From assembly GCA_016711045.1 (NCBI GenBank), contig JADJTT010000002.1:372001-436000 (forward strand): a stretch of DNA of 64,000 bases. Direction: 5' to 3'. Origin of the DNA: Saprospirales bacterium (lineage in GTDB: Bacteria > Bacteroidota > Bacteroidia > Chitinophagales > Saprospiraceae). Under the pieces are notes generated by a model. It saw only the letters and a program-made list of their open reading frames with translations. It had not been told where the DNA came from and ran no database searches. The position numbers and the translations under genes were made by a program. Positions within the stretch are counted from its first letter, which is position 1. Each line of letters begins with the position of its first letter. Positions 25,985 to 33,396 of the stretch are shown piece by piece.

Positions 25985-26176
25985 TTCTGACCCCCAAAAC
26001 GGAAGGCCTTAAAGGGGATTTCTCCCCGTGGCTATCTGTCATTCCGGCAGATGCTGACCCCCCATCAATGAAAGTAACAACTCCGGATTTCGGAGCATGC
26101 TGACCCCTTCGGGGAATAAAGAAGAGGGTTTTGGTTTCTTAGCGGCCAATCAATGAACCGCTAAAACAGGATCGCC

Positions 26177-26788
26177 ATGGCAGGAAAACCAAAACCTATG
26201 AGGCAAATCAAGCAACTCATTCGCTTACATCAGCAAGGCAAAGGGATAAAATTCCTGGCCCGGACGCTGAACATGAGCAAGAACACGGTAAAAGAGTATT
26301 TGGCCAAGGTCCGGCAAGGAGGCTATAATCTGGACGATCTGCTGGCGCTGGAAGACCCCGAACTGGAACGCAAGCTCCATGCGGGCAATCCTGCCTATAG
26401 TGATCAGCGATTTGAATGGTTCAAAGGCAAACTGGACTATTATCGCGATGAACTTGGCCGTGATGGAGTGACCCGTAAATTGCTGTGGCAGGAGTATCAG
26501 GAATCGCAGCCCAATGGCTATAAATACACTCAGTTTTGCTACCATCTTAATCAACACTTACGTAGCGCAAAACCCTCCATGGTGCTTGGTCACCAGCCAG
26601 GGGATAAGCTGTACATCGACTTTGCCGGAAAGACGGTTTGTTACGTGGACCAGCAAAGCGGTGAACAAATTGAATGCCAGCTCTTTGTGGCTAGCTTGCC
26701 TTATTCGGATTATGGTTTTGTAATAGCCGTGCCCAGCCAGAAGATCGAAGACTTCATCTATGCCCTGATGCAATGCCTGTTGTTTTAG
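26177..26788 (+). pseudogene. istA: IS21 transposase IstA, N-terminal fragment
   Basis: Residues about 5-50 form the helix-turn-helix (MRQIKQLIRLHQQGKGIKFLARTLNMSKNTVKEYL in pieces). The integrase core opens with DKLYIDFAGKT, giving the first catalytic Asp. The frame ends at a stop after MQCLLF. The next frame (about 26773-26930) continues GGVPAALVPDNLKSAVTKA with the second Asp. A full IstA has about 510 residues. Confidence 0.85.
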
Positions 26789-26945
26789 GTGGTGTTCCGG
26801 CAGCCCTGGTTCCGGATAACCTCAAGAGTGCCGTGACGAAGGCTTGCAGATATGAACCCAAGATCTCAGAAGCCCTGCAGCAATTTGCTAATCATTATCA
26901 AGCCACTGTAATCCCGGCCGGCAGCCGCCCAAAGACAAAGCCCTG

Positions 26946-27758
26946 GTGGAGAATCACGTCCGCCTGGTCTACCAACAGGTATTGGCCCCCTTGCGCAACC
27001 AGCTCTTTTTTTCTTTGCATGAGTTGAACCAGGCGCTCTTTGCCCGCAATCATCGGCTCAATCAGACCCGGATGCAGCAAAAAGACCACACGCGCGAAGA
27101 AAAATTCCTGGCGGCAGAAAAAGCCCGGCTCCAGCCTTTGCCTCTCATCCCCTTTGAGTTGGAATACCACCACCTGGCCACCGTGCAAAAGAACAACCAT
27201 GTGCTCCTGACACAGGATAAGCACTATTACAGTGTGCCCTACGCCCATATTGGTCAAAAAGCAACCATCATTTATACCCGTTCCCTGGTCAACATCTATG
27301 TCAAAGGACAAAAGGTGGCCACTCATCAAAGGGACCGTTCCACCAACGGCTATTCAACCGTCAAAGAACACCTCTGTTCCCACCATCAACACTACCTGAG
27401 CCGCAGTCCGCAGTATTATCAGCAACGCGCCAAAGCTCTGTCCGATATCTTTCACCAGCTCATCACTCTGGTCTTCACCCGTCCGGCACATCCCGAACAA
27501 TGGTACAGGACCTGCGACGGGCTGCTCCGGCTCCAGCGACGTTATGATCCGGCTCACTTTGAAAAAGCCTGTACGCTGGCTATTGAGCATGAACAATACT
27601 CCTATGGGTTCGTATACCGCCTGCTCGAAAAAAAACTCATCATTGCCCACGATCCCGACCCCAAAATCTCCCCTCCGCTGCCCCAACACGGCAATGTGCG
27701 GGGAGCTGATTATTACAAACAACTCACTCTAAACTTTGAATCACATGAATCTGATTGA
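26946..27758 (+). pseudogene. istA: IS21 transposase IstA, C-terminal fragment
   Basis: Third frame of the same gene. Just upstream of 26946 it reads PPKDKALVENHVRLVYQQ, providing the catalytic Glu. It continues through the C-terminal domain (HYYSVPYAHIGQKATIIYT, then RRYDPAHFEKACTLAIEHE) and ends HGNVRGADYYKQL, a typical IstA tail. It overlaps the istB start. Confidence 0.85.
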
Positions 27759-28476
27759 CTCTCAATTGACCGGGCTGAGGCTGCACGGCATGGCCCGTTC
27801 CTGGCAGGCGCTGCTGGAAACACGCCAGGCCCAAGAGCTCTCCTTTACCGATGGACTGGCCTTATTGTTGCAGGCCGAACAGGATGAACGCAACAACCGC
27901 CGTTTTGCACGCTTGCGCAAAAACGCAGGCTTCCGCTACTCGGCCTTGCTCGAACAACTCTCCTATGACACGGCCAGAGGACTGGACAAATCTCTGATCA
28001 GCCGCCTGGCTACCGCGGACTATTTGGAAAAAGGAGAGTCTGTACTCATCACCGGAGCTACCGGTTGTGGGAAGAGCTTCCTGGCTTCGGCCTTGGGCCA
28101 TCAGGCATGTATGCAAGGTTACTCCGTGGCTTACTTCAATGTCCAAAAACTCCTGATCCAAACCAAATTGGCCAGATCTGCCGGTACCATTGCCCGTCTC
28201 TTCGAACGCCTGGCCAAAACCAGACTCCTGATCCTCGACGACTTTGGACTCACCTCCATGGAAGCTCAACAACGACTGGATATTTTAGAACTCATTGAGG
28301 ATCGCCATGCCACCTATGCCACCATCATCGCTTCCCAACTCCCCGTGGTCAATTGGTATGATGTTATCGGGGAACCTACTATCGCCGACGCGATCCTGGA
28401 CCGGCTGATCCATACTTCTCATCGCATTGAACTCAAAGGAGACTCTATGCGTAAAAAATGTAATTTTGTCAGGTAA
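27745..28476 (+). CDS. istB: IS21 helper ATPase IstB
   Basis: AAA+ ATPase of 243 residues that assembles on DNA and activates IstA at the target. Walker A GATGCGKS and Walker B LLILDDFG are intact. The N-terminal IstB segment (LRLHGMARSWQALLE), FARLRKNAGFR and the C-terminal RLIHTSHRIELKGDSMRK are standard. ATG at 27745 was chosen over TTG at 27736. Overlaps the istA end, as usual. Confidence 0.93.
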   Translation: MNLIDSQLTGLRLHGMARSWQALLETRQAQELSFTDGLALLLQAEQDERNNRRFARLRKNAGFRYSALLEQLSYDTARGLDKSLISRLATADYLEKGESVLITGATGCGKSFLASALGHQACMQGYSVAYFNVQKLLIQTKLARSAGTIARLFERLAKTRLLILDDFGLTSMEAQQRLDILELIEDRHATYATIIASQLPVVNWYDVIGEPTIADAILDRLIHTSHRIELKGDSMRKKCNFVR

Positions 28477-28540
28477 TCTTGTTGGCTAATACCCTCTTTC
28501 TCCAGGTGGGGTCAGTATCACCGAAATGGGGGTCAGCATG

Positions 28541-28830
28541 ACTGAAATATCCAGAAAGACTTGATCTTACAAATGGCCTCCCTCATTTTTCTTTTCACAT
28601 TTTCGGGGAAGCCTACAATTTTGGGGAAGCTTACATCTCACTTCAACCATCATAAAAGGTGGTCCTTAAAGGGCTAGAATTCGCCAGGAGGAAGAATTAC
28701 TGATGATTGGTTCAAATGATCGTGTGAGATTTCTAGCCGATATTTGCACGATTTTACAATACGAGGTATCTGACAATTTATAAGGCAGGGATAAATCGAC
28801 TGTCAGGTCACATCTCGACTATTACAGTTT
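28541..28830. other. Intergenic stretch right of IS21
   Basis: Roughly 290 bases with only short open frames; I see no gene or RNA here. Confidence 0.4.
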
Positions 28831-29865
28831 TTAGTCTCCATTCTCCTTCGCAATTTTATTTTGAATCTCAATTGCAATTTGATTCCATTTGAAAACTGCT
28901 AAGGTTTTATCATTTTCCTTTAATTGTTGAAATTTGGTTAAATATGCCATTATTCCCATAGCGTCATTCGCTAGATCATCCATGAAAGTGCTCATCGGGT
29001 CATAATCAAAAAAATGTTTGCTAATTTGCCCACAGAAATCAAAGGTTCTATTGATTATTTCTTTTGGGTCAAGACCCAAGTTAATCCCCTTTGCTTCTAA
29101 ACTTCGGGAACAATATCCTGCAATTGAAAATATAATCCACATCACTCTAACAACAGGATGAGGGTGGCTGAACTTTTCGTAATAGATTTCCCTTTGATTA
29201 GATCTAAATGATAATAGGTACAGAAAAGAAGAACCACACGCTATTATTAGGAGGTTCTCAAACTGCCTCTTAGTTACTTTATCTCCGAACATATTCTCAG
29301 CATACTGGAGAACATGAGCACCAATTGAAATCGAACTGAATTCATCTGCATCTAATTCCAACAAGTGTCTTCTTTCCGAGTATCCCTCTGAATTATCTAG
29401 ATGTTCAAGTATTCTATTCTCTAATAAATCAGAATTTTGCACCAAATGCGCCATTTCGTGGTAGAATGTGAAATGAACAGCATTTTGGTACATTAGAATA
29501 TAGATTGGATTGTCCAATAGCTTCTCAAAATCAACAAACTCCTTATTTTCCTTCTCATCTAGTAGCCCAGGCTTCTCTTTAAACATTTGAATGAGGCCAA
29601 CGATCAACCCCATGTTAAAGCTAATTACATAGTAACCATTGTATTTAGTCGCCCAAGCATTGATAGACAAATTTGTATTAAAGAATACAATGCTTGGTTC
29701 GATTCCATATTTCGAATTATACTCTAAATCTTCAAGGTAAAAGGAGAAAATGTCATCAAACTCATCGGCATAAGGAGAGTTGTCATACTCAAAAACTAAA
29801 TCAGGATTAATTGTCAGGTTTGCTACCAACTCTTCCTTTTTCTTTTTGTATTGCTCAGTGTTCAT
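28831..29865 (-). CDS. Predicted cytoplasmic zinc metalloprotease (HExxH)
   Basis: 344 residues without signal peptide. FYHEMAHLVQ (HExxH at residues 136-140) and, about 30 residues later, LELDADEFSS (169-177), which could supply the third zinc ligand, form a gluzincin-like active site. Helical C-terminal half with one hydrophobic stretch (ACGSSFLYLLSF) and FSHPHPVVRVMWIIF, recalling the HPxxxxR helix of M48-type peptidases. The order resembles M48/M78 peptidases and, more loosely, the phage-exclusion peptidase Lit (U49). The location in a decayed island with toxin-antitoxin genes makes a defence role plausible, but that is inference. ATG at 29865 was preferred to 29877 because TACATTTG, a possible -7 box, overlaps the earlier one. 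Confidence 0.7.
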   Translation of the reverse strand: MNTEQYKKKKEELVANLTINPDLVFEYDNSPYADEFDDIFSFYLEDLEYNSKYGIEPSIVFFNTNLSINAWATKYNGYYVISFNMGLIVGLIQMFKEKPGLLDEKENKEFVDFEKLLDNPIYILMYQNAVHFTFYHEMAHLVQNSDLLENRILEHLDNSEGYSERRHLLELDADEFSSISIGAHVLQYAENMFGDKVTKRQFENLLIIACGSSFLYLLSFRSNQREIYYEKFSHPHPVVRVMWIIFSIAGYCSRSLEAKGINLGLDPKEIINRTFDFCGQISKHFFDYDPMSTFMDDLANDAMGIMAYLTKFQQLKENDKTLAVFKWNQIAIEIQNKIAKENGD

Positions 29866-30082
29866 ACAAATGTACATTTTTGGGGATTTTACTTAGAATT
29901 AGGCCACCGAGTCTTCCTAAGTACTCATATTTTCCGCGGTTTGTTTCTTAGTGGCGAATTTATTCAATATCGGTTTTGTACCCTAGGAGTGCTTGATGAG
30001 AATTCTTCTAAATCAACGATTTTTGGATCGCCTGAGTTTTGATCAAATTCTACCCGAAAGACCATTTCCTGAATTATCCCAG

Positions 30083-30373
30083 TTATTTTTTATCAGGAGA
30101 ATGAGTGCCTTTAAAATTATTTTTCATAATTCTAAAGGGCATTTCCCACATGACAGTGGTAACTCGATGAAGGCCACCTTTCGCAGTATGGCCATACCGT
30201 CCGACCGACAATGAGGCGTAATCCAGATGGTATCCCTCATCCGAGGGATTCCCCTCTACTGCTAGTTTAATCTGTCCAGCAGAATAAAGAGCATCAATTG
30301 GCTTTATACTTCTCAAATAGCTAGCCACTTTGGATTCAATTTCAGGCCTTAATCGTTCAGCAATTTCACTCAT
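30083..30373 (-). CDS. Small protein of unknown function
   Basis: 96 residues: a helical start (MSEIAERLRPEIESKVASYL), then a likely beta part (QIKLAVEGNPSDEGYHLDYASL) and a basic end. No family recognised. It keeps a proper start and stop in otherwise eroded sequence and lies next to the island's tRNA end. Confidence 0.45.
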   Translation of the reverse strand: MSEIAERLRPEIESKVASYLRSIKPIDALYSAGQIKLAVEGNPSDEGYHLDYASLSVGRYGHTAKGGLHRVTTVMWEMPFRIMKNNFKGTHSPDKK

Positions 30374-30576
30374 TTGGTAAGTATTTAAGATGTTATTAAA
30401 TCAAATCGACTCTATACAAACAAATACTGCTTTGAATGAGTTCCTGAGTGTAAGTCTTCAACTAAATTCGAATATTTTAGCTCAAAACACCGCCTCATCC
30501 TGTGAGGGGGAGCAAAAGTCACAATGTAACTGACAGCCAATCTTTTCAAATAATTTGGCCTGCTAAACGTAGCCTA

Positions 30577-30617
30577 ATAAAAAAAGCCCACCTCATAATC
30601 ATGAAGTGAGCTTTTTC
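30577..30617 (-). terminator. Terminator of the tRNA-Arg gene
   Basis: On the minus strand AAGCTCACTTCAT pairs with ATGAGGTGGGCTT (with G-T pairs) and is followed by a T-run. It lies nine bases past the tRNA 3' end. Confidence 0.8.
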
Positions 30618-30644
30618 CACAGTTGTGATCCCGACAGGATTCGA
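30581..30644. repeat. tRNA-proximal copy of the island boundary repeat (candidate att site)
   Basis: Direct repeat partner of 16801-16864; covers the terminator and the tRNA 3' end up to the T-loop. Confidence 0.6.
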
Positions 30645-30664
30645 ACCTGTGACCGTCTGCTTAG

Positions 30665-31319
30665 CTTACCCGCTACGGCTTTCGCCGCCCCCCACCCCGA
30701 TAAAAATCGAGACGAGATTTGTGGTCTGGACTATCTCTTCACCATCGCAGGTGTGCCGCGTATAGTCTCTACGGAGCCTTGCGAAAATCTTTTGCCCAAC
30801 GAATTCCATTTCGTTGGCCATTTCGAGGTGCTTTTACCCTAAGTGTCACTGTTTGATCAAATTCTTTTGGCTGTAAATAATAACACTCATCCGTATCTGG
30901 ACAGTAAATTGCATACAAATCAATTTCATCTTTGTCAATAGATTTGCTCACAACTCCACCTGAGTAGGAATAACTGTTCCTAAAAGGAATTTCCAGCACT
31001 CCTCCCCGGGTTAGCGCCCGATACTTTACCTGAACACGCTTGAAATCATGGTCTTTGTATCCCACAATATCAAATGGAGCATGTTCAGTTTCAGGATTGA
31101 GAATTAAATAGCCTTGTTCAAACAGGTCCAACTTAACCTTCAAAACACCCAGGTCTCCTTTGTTCTTTGTATGATGTGCGTACATCCTAATAAGATACAA
31201 AAAATACCTCAAGTTTCCTCGGGATTGCCATCTCCGATTTTCATCGAAGGAAGGTTTCCCCGATACAGCGGCATCCACTCGCCAGGTTCTGTTTCCCTCG
31301 GCGAGGCTCCTTTTACTCA
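30665..31319 (-). ncRNA. Group I self-splicing intron (tRNA type, probably IC3)
   Basis: 655 nt, follows U34 of exon 1 and ends in G (omega-G at 30665). The catalytic core is visible on the minus strand. GTAGAGACTATACGCGG (around 30757-30774) carries the R element, AAGAGATAGTCCAGAC (around 30739-30724) carries the S element, and GACTA/TAGTC between them pair as P7. A GGGGAAACC-type segment near the 5' part fits P4/P6 joining sequence. P1 and the guide sequence were not assigned with certainty. An endonuclease gene is inserted in the 5' two-thirds of the intron. Confidence 0.88.
30769..31185 (-). CDS. PD-(D/E)XK homing endonuclease encoded in the intron
   Basis: 138 residues from the ATG at 31185. 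THTKNKGDLG-like start (HHTKNKGDLGVLKVKLDLF), EQGYLILNPE, then PFDIVGY and KRVQVKYRAL. The Asp of FDIVG and the QVK motif are 13 residues apart (D39, Q52, K54), the spacing of I-Ssp6803I, the PD-(D/E)XK endonuclease from the Synechocystis tRNA-fMet intron (family PDDEXK_5). The acidic residue expected near position 14 appears as Val here, which may weaken catalysis. The stop codon (30771-30769) overlaps the intron's R element. An open frame extends to 31320 but lies in intron core sequence. Confidence 0.82.
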   Translation of the reverse strand: MYAHHTKNKGDLGVLKVKLDLFEQGYLILNPETEHAPFDIVGYKDHDFKRVQVKYRALTRGGVLEIPFRNSYSYSGGVVSKSIDKDEIDLYAIYCPDTDECYYLQPKEFDQTVTLRVKAPRNGQRNGIRWAKDFRKAP

Positions 31320-31534
31320 AAGGCAGATGCTCTATCCAGCTGAGCTACGGGACCAAATTTAGGTTTATGAAGTTTATTAACTAAACCTCATAAACTTTAT
31401 AAACTCCATAAACTCGAAAGGCAGGCGCTTTCGCCTCCCCTTTCCCTTTCAAGCCGCAAATATAGCCATTTTCATTTATCACATCAATAGATCGACAATT
31501 CAATTCATTGCTATTAAACCGTTCCTTTCTCAAA

Positions 31535-33247
31535 TTAATTCCCCGCCCACGGGAATGTGCCGCATCCTACCGCTTTTAGGGTCAGGACGTTCGTGTGCCC
31601 GGCCGCGGGCGCGCCTGTCAGGTTTAGACAGAAATCCGTACCCGAATCATCGTTTTGGATGTCCTGGAGGGTTTTGCCGGTTAGGTAGTCGGCAATATTG
31701 CCGGGGGTGTTGAAATTGGCGTATGATAAGCCGTAGACGGTATAGGGACCTTGGGTCAACACCGCCAGATCAAAATCTCCATCGGTGGTCGATTCGACGA
31801 CCAGGCCGCTAGCGTCTACCAATAGGAAGGCGTATAGATATTCGGCGCCGGTCTCTGCTCCCACTGCACTGAAGGTGAACCCAGGGTCGCTTCCCTGGCA
31901 GATGACCAGGGTTTCGCTCGCCAGACTGTTGAGGAGCTCGCCGGCTGCAGCATAACAGGGGAATTCATACGCGCCCATATCCACCATCACGCCCTCAATG
32001 CGCAGGAGGCCGTCGAGGTCAATGGCATTGCCCAGGCCGTCGTCGAGAAAGGGCGGAATGGTGACGCCGGCGCTATTGCCCGCATGAATGGCCGGAGAAC
32101 CCACTTGCAACCGCAGATCGCCCGCAGTGGTGGGGGCGCTGGCAGACGCAACCGGAGTGACAAAGAGCGGATCCCCACTCAGGTTATTCGTACCGGGGTA
32201 GCCGCCTTGCACCAGGCTGTAATCGACGGTAGTCGTAGCATTGGTATTCCCGATTTCCGAAGAATTTCCCCAAAGGATGCAGTTGAGCAGCACGGGATTA
32301 CTGACGCCGCCATTGCTTCCATTACTGAAAATGCCCCCGGTACCAAAATCGGCATGGTTGCCACTCAATGTGCAATTGATCAACGAAGGACTACTCGTAC
32401 CACCCACGGCATCCACGGCATCATTGTACAGTCCACCGCCAATGCGTTGGGCTTTGTTTCCCGCGAGGAGGCAGTTGGTGAGGGAAGGACTGCTATTGCC
32501 CGCAAAGCCACCGAAGTTGTAGAAGCCGCCACCATCGCGGGTGGCTAAATTGCCCGAAATAATACAGTTGGTAAATGCCGGACTGCTCGTGCCCTGGCGC
32601 CCGTCGTTGAAGATGCCTGCCCCGCTTCTGGCTTGATTGCCCGAAAGAATACAATGCACGATCTGGGGATTGCTCAGGTTTCCATTTCCACTGCCGTCAT
32701 TGTAGATGCCCCCTCCGTTTTGCGTCGTGCCGCCATTCCCGGCGGTGATGGTAAACCCGTCCAGGCGGGTTTGGGGGTTCGCATTTTTAAAAAATACTAC
32801 GTGGTAAGCATTGTCTCCGTTGTTGGTAAAGTTAGCGCCGTCATTTTGCTGCAAATCTCCGCTGAGCGTGGTGACATACAGGGAAAAATCGCGCTCCGAA
32901 AGCATCGTTTCGGTACCATTTCCGCTAAAACCTCCATATACTTCCACGCCGGAACAAATGGAAAAGGTGCTAGCGGGATCATCGTTGGTTTGCCCCGCGC
33001 CTTCATCGGGGAAATAGGCGCCTTCTGCGACCCAGATTTCCGTCACATTGCAACTACAGGCCGCATTTAACGCATCCTGCAAACTATTGAAGGCATCCGT
33101 CCAGGAGGCTCCATCATTTAACCCTGTGGCATCTCGATCGACATAGATGCGATTGTCGGGAAAAGTGCAAGGGGGTAAGACGGAGGGATGAGCTTGTATC
33201 AGCCCTCCCACGGAAAGCAGAAATAACAAGAGTAACAATCTTTTCAT
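31535..33247 (-). CDS. Secreted right-handed beta-helix protein (choice-of-anchor Q type)
   Basis: 570 residues with signal peptide (KRLLLLLFLLSVGGLIQA). IYVDRDATGLNDGASWTDAF starts the typical module. Parallel beta-helix rungs follow, each with a GGGIYN/GAGIFN turn and NCxxSGN strand (NPQIVHCILSGNQARSGAG, SPSLTNCLLAGNKAQ, SPSLINCTLSGNHAD), and then DPLFV...GDLRLQVGSPAIHAG and IDLDGLLRI...VDMGAYEF, the choice-of-anchor Q end. A C-terminal Ig-like domain follows (QGSDPGFTFSAVGAETG). No T9SS CTD is evident. A surface or secreted protein; polysaccharide binding is possible but unshown. Confidence 0.85.
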   Translation of the reverse strand: MKRLLLLLFLLSVGGLIQAHPSVLPPCTFPDNRIYVDRDATGLNDGASWTDAFNSLQDALNAACSCNVTEIWVAEGAYFPDEGAGQTNDDPASTFSICSGVEVYGGFSGNGTETMLSERDFSLYVTTLSGDLQQNDGANFTNNGDNAYHVVFFKNANPQTRLDGFTITAGNGGTTQNGGGIYNDGSGNGNLSNPQIVHCILSGNQARSGAGIFNDGRQGTSSPAFTNCIISGNLATRDGGGFYNFGGFAGNSSPSLTNCLLAGNKAQRIGGGLYNDAVDAVGGTSSPSLINCTLSGNHADFGTGGIFSNGSNGGVSNPVLLNCILWGNSSEIGNTNATTTVDYSLVQGGYPGTNNLSGDPLFVTPVASASAPTTAGDLRLQVGSPAIHAGNSAGVTIPPFLDDGLGNAIDLDGLLRIEGVMVDMGAYEFPCYAAAGELLNSLASETLVICQGSDPGFTFSAVGAETGAEYLYAFLLVDASGLVVESTTDGDFDLAVLTQGPYTVYGLSYANFNTPGNIADYLTGKTLQDIQNDDSGTDFCLNLTGAPAAGHTNVLTLKAVGCGTFPWAGN

Positions 33248-33326
33248 GAGTTTGGGTATAATTTGTCAATACCATAAAGATAGGCTAAAATTCGTTTCAG
33301 AAAAGATACCCGCATGCCCCAATAAG

Positions 33327-33362
33327 AAAGGGGCTGTCCCACAATCGGAACAGCCCCTTTTT
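33327..33362. terminator. Bidirectional rho-independent terminator
   Basis: AAAGGGGCTGT (33327-33337) pairs with ACAGCCCCTTT (33350-33360), flanked by T-runs on the plus strand and T-rich sequence on the minus strand. It lies just past the maeB stop. Confidence 0.8.
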
Positions 33363-33373
33363 CCCTTTTTCAC

Positions 33374-33391
33374 TCCCGATAGCTATCGGGA
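33374..33391. repeat. 18-bp palindrome TCCCGATAGCTATCGGGA
   Basis: Perfect palindrome next to the terminator. The same core recurs at 35887-35904 (one difference) and 60224-60241. Confidence 0.7.
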
Positions 33392-33396
33392 CCCTC

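Larger units (their letters stand above)
25985..28540 (+). mobile_element. IS21-family insertion element
   Basis: Carries the istA-istB pair and the repeated end motif that marks IS21 elements. TTCTGACCCCC (25985), GATGCTGACCCCCC (26050) and GCATGCTGACCCC (26095) lie on the left. In inverted orientation, TGGGGTCAGTAT (28507) and TGGGGGTCAGCATG (28527) lie on the right. Outer ends are approximate; I could not identify a target duplication. Because istA is frameshifted twice, the copy is probably inactive on its own. Confidence 0.8.
30626..31354 (-). tRNA. tRNA-Arg(UCU), interrupted by a group I intron
   Basis: Exon 1 is 31354-31320 and exon 2 is 30664-30626, 74 nt together, no encoded CCA. 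They fold into a full cloverleaf: acceptor GGTCCCG/CGGGATC, D-arm GCTC/GAGC with the arginine identity base A20, anticodon stem TCTGC/GCAGA, loop CTTCTAA, T-arm ACAGG-TTCGAAT-CCTGT, discriminator A. The intron sits between U34 and C35, so the anticodon is UCU. An alternative split would give UUU (Lys), but then the intron would not end in G. The same position is used by the well-known intron of cyanobacterial tRNA-Leu(UAA). Confidence 0.88.

Noticed and set aside
30660..30666. tRNA-Lys(UUU) as identity of the split tRNA
   Set aside because: It would need the intron to end in C. With the conserved terminal G at 30665 the loop is CTTCTAA, which is Arg(UCU), and A20 is present as expected for tRNA-Arg.
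31186..31320. N-terminal extension of the homing endonuclease to 31320
   Set aside because: It begins at a TTG right at the splice site and translates intron core sequence; the family starts near the ATG at 31185.
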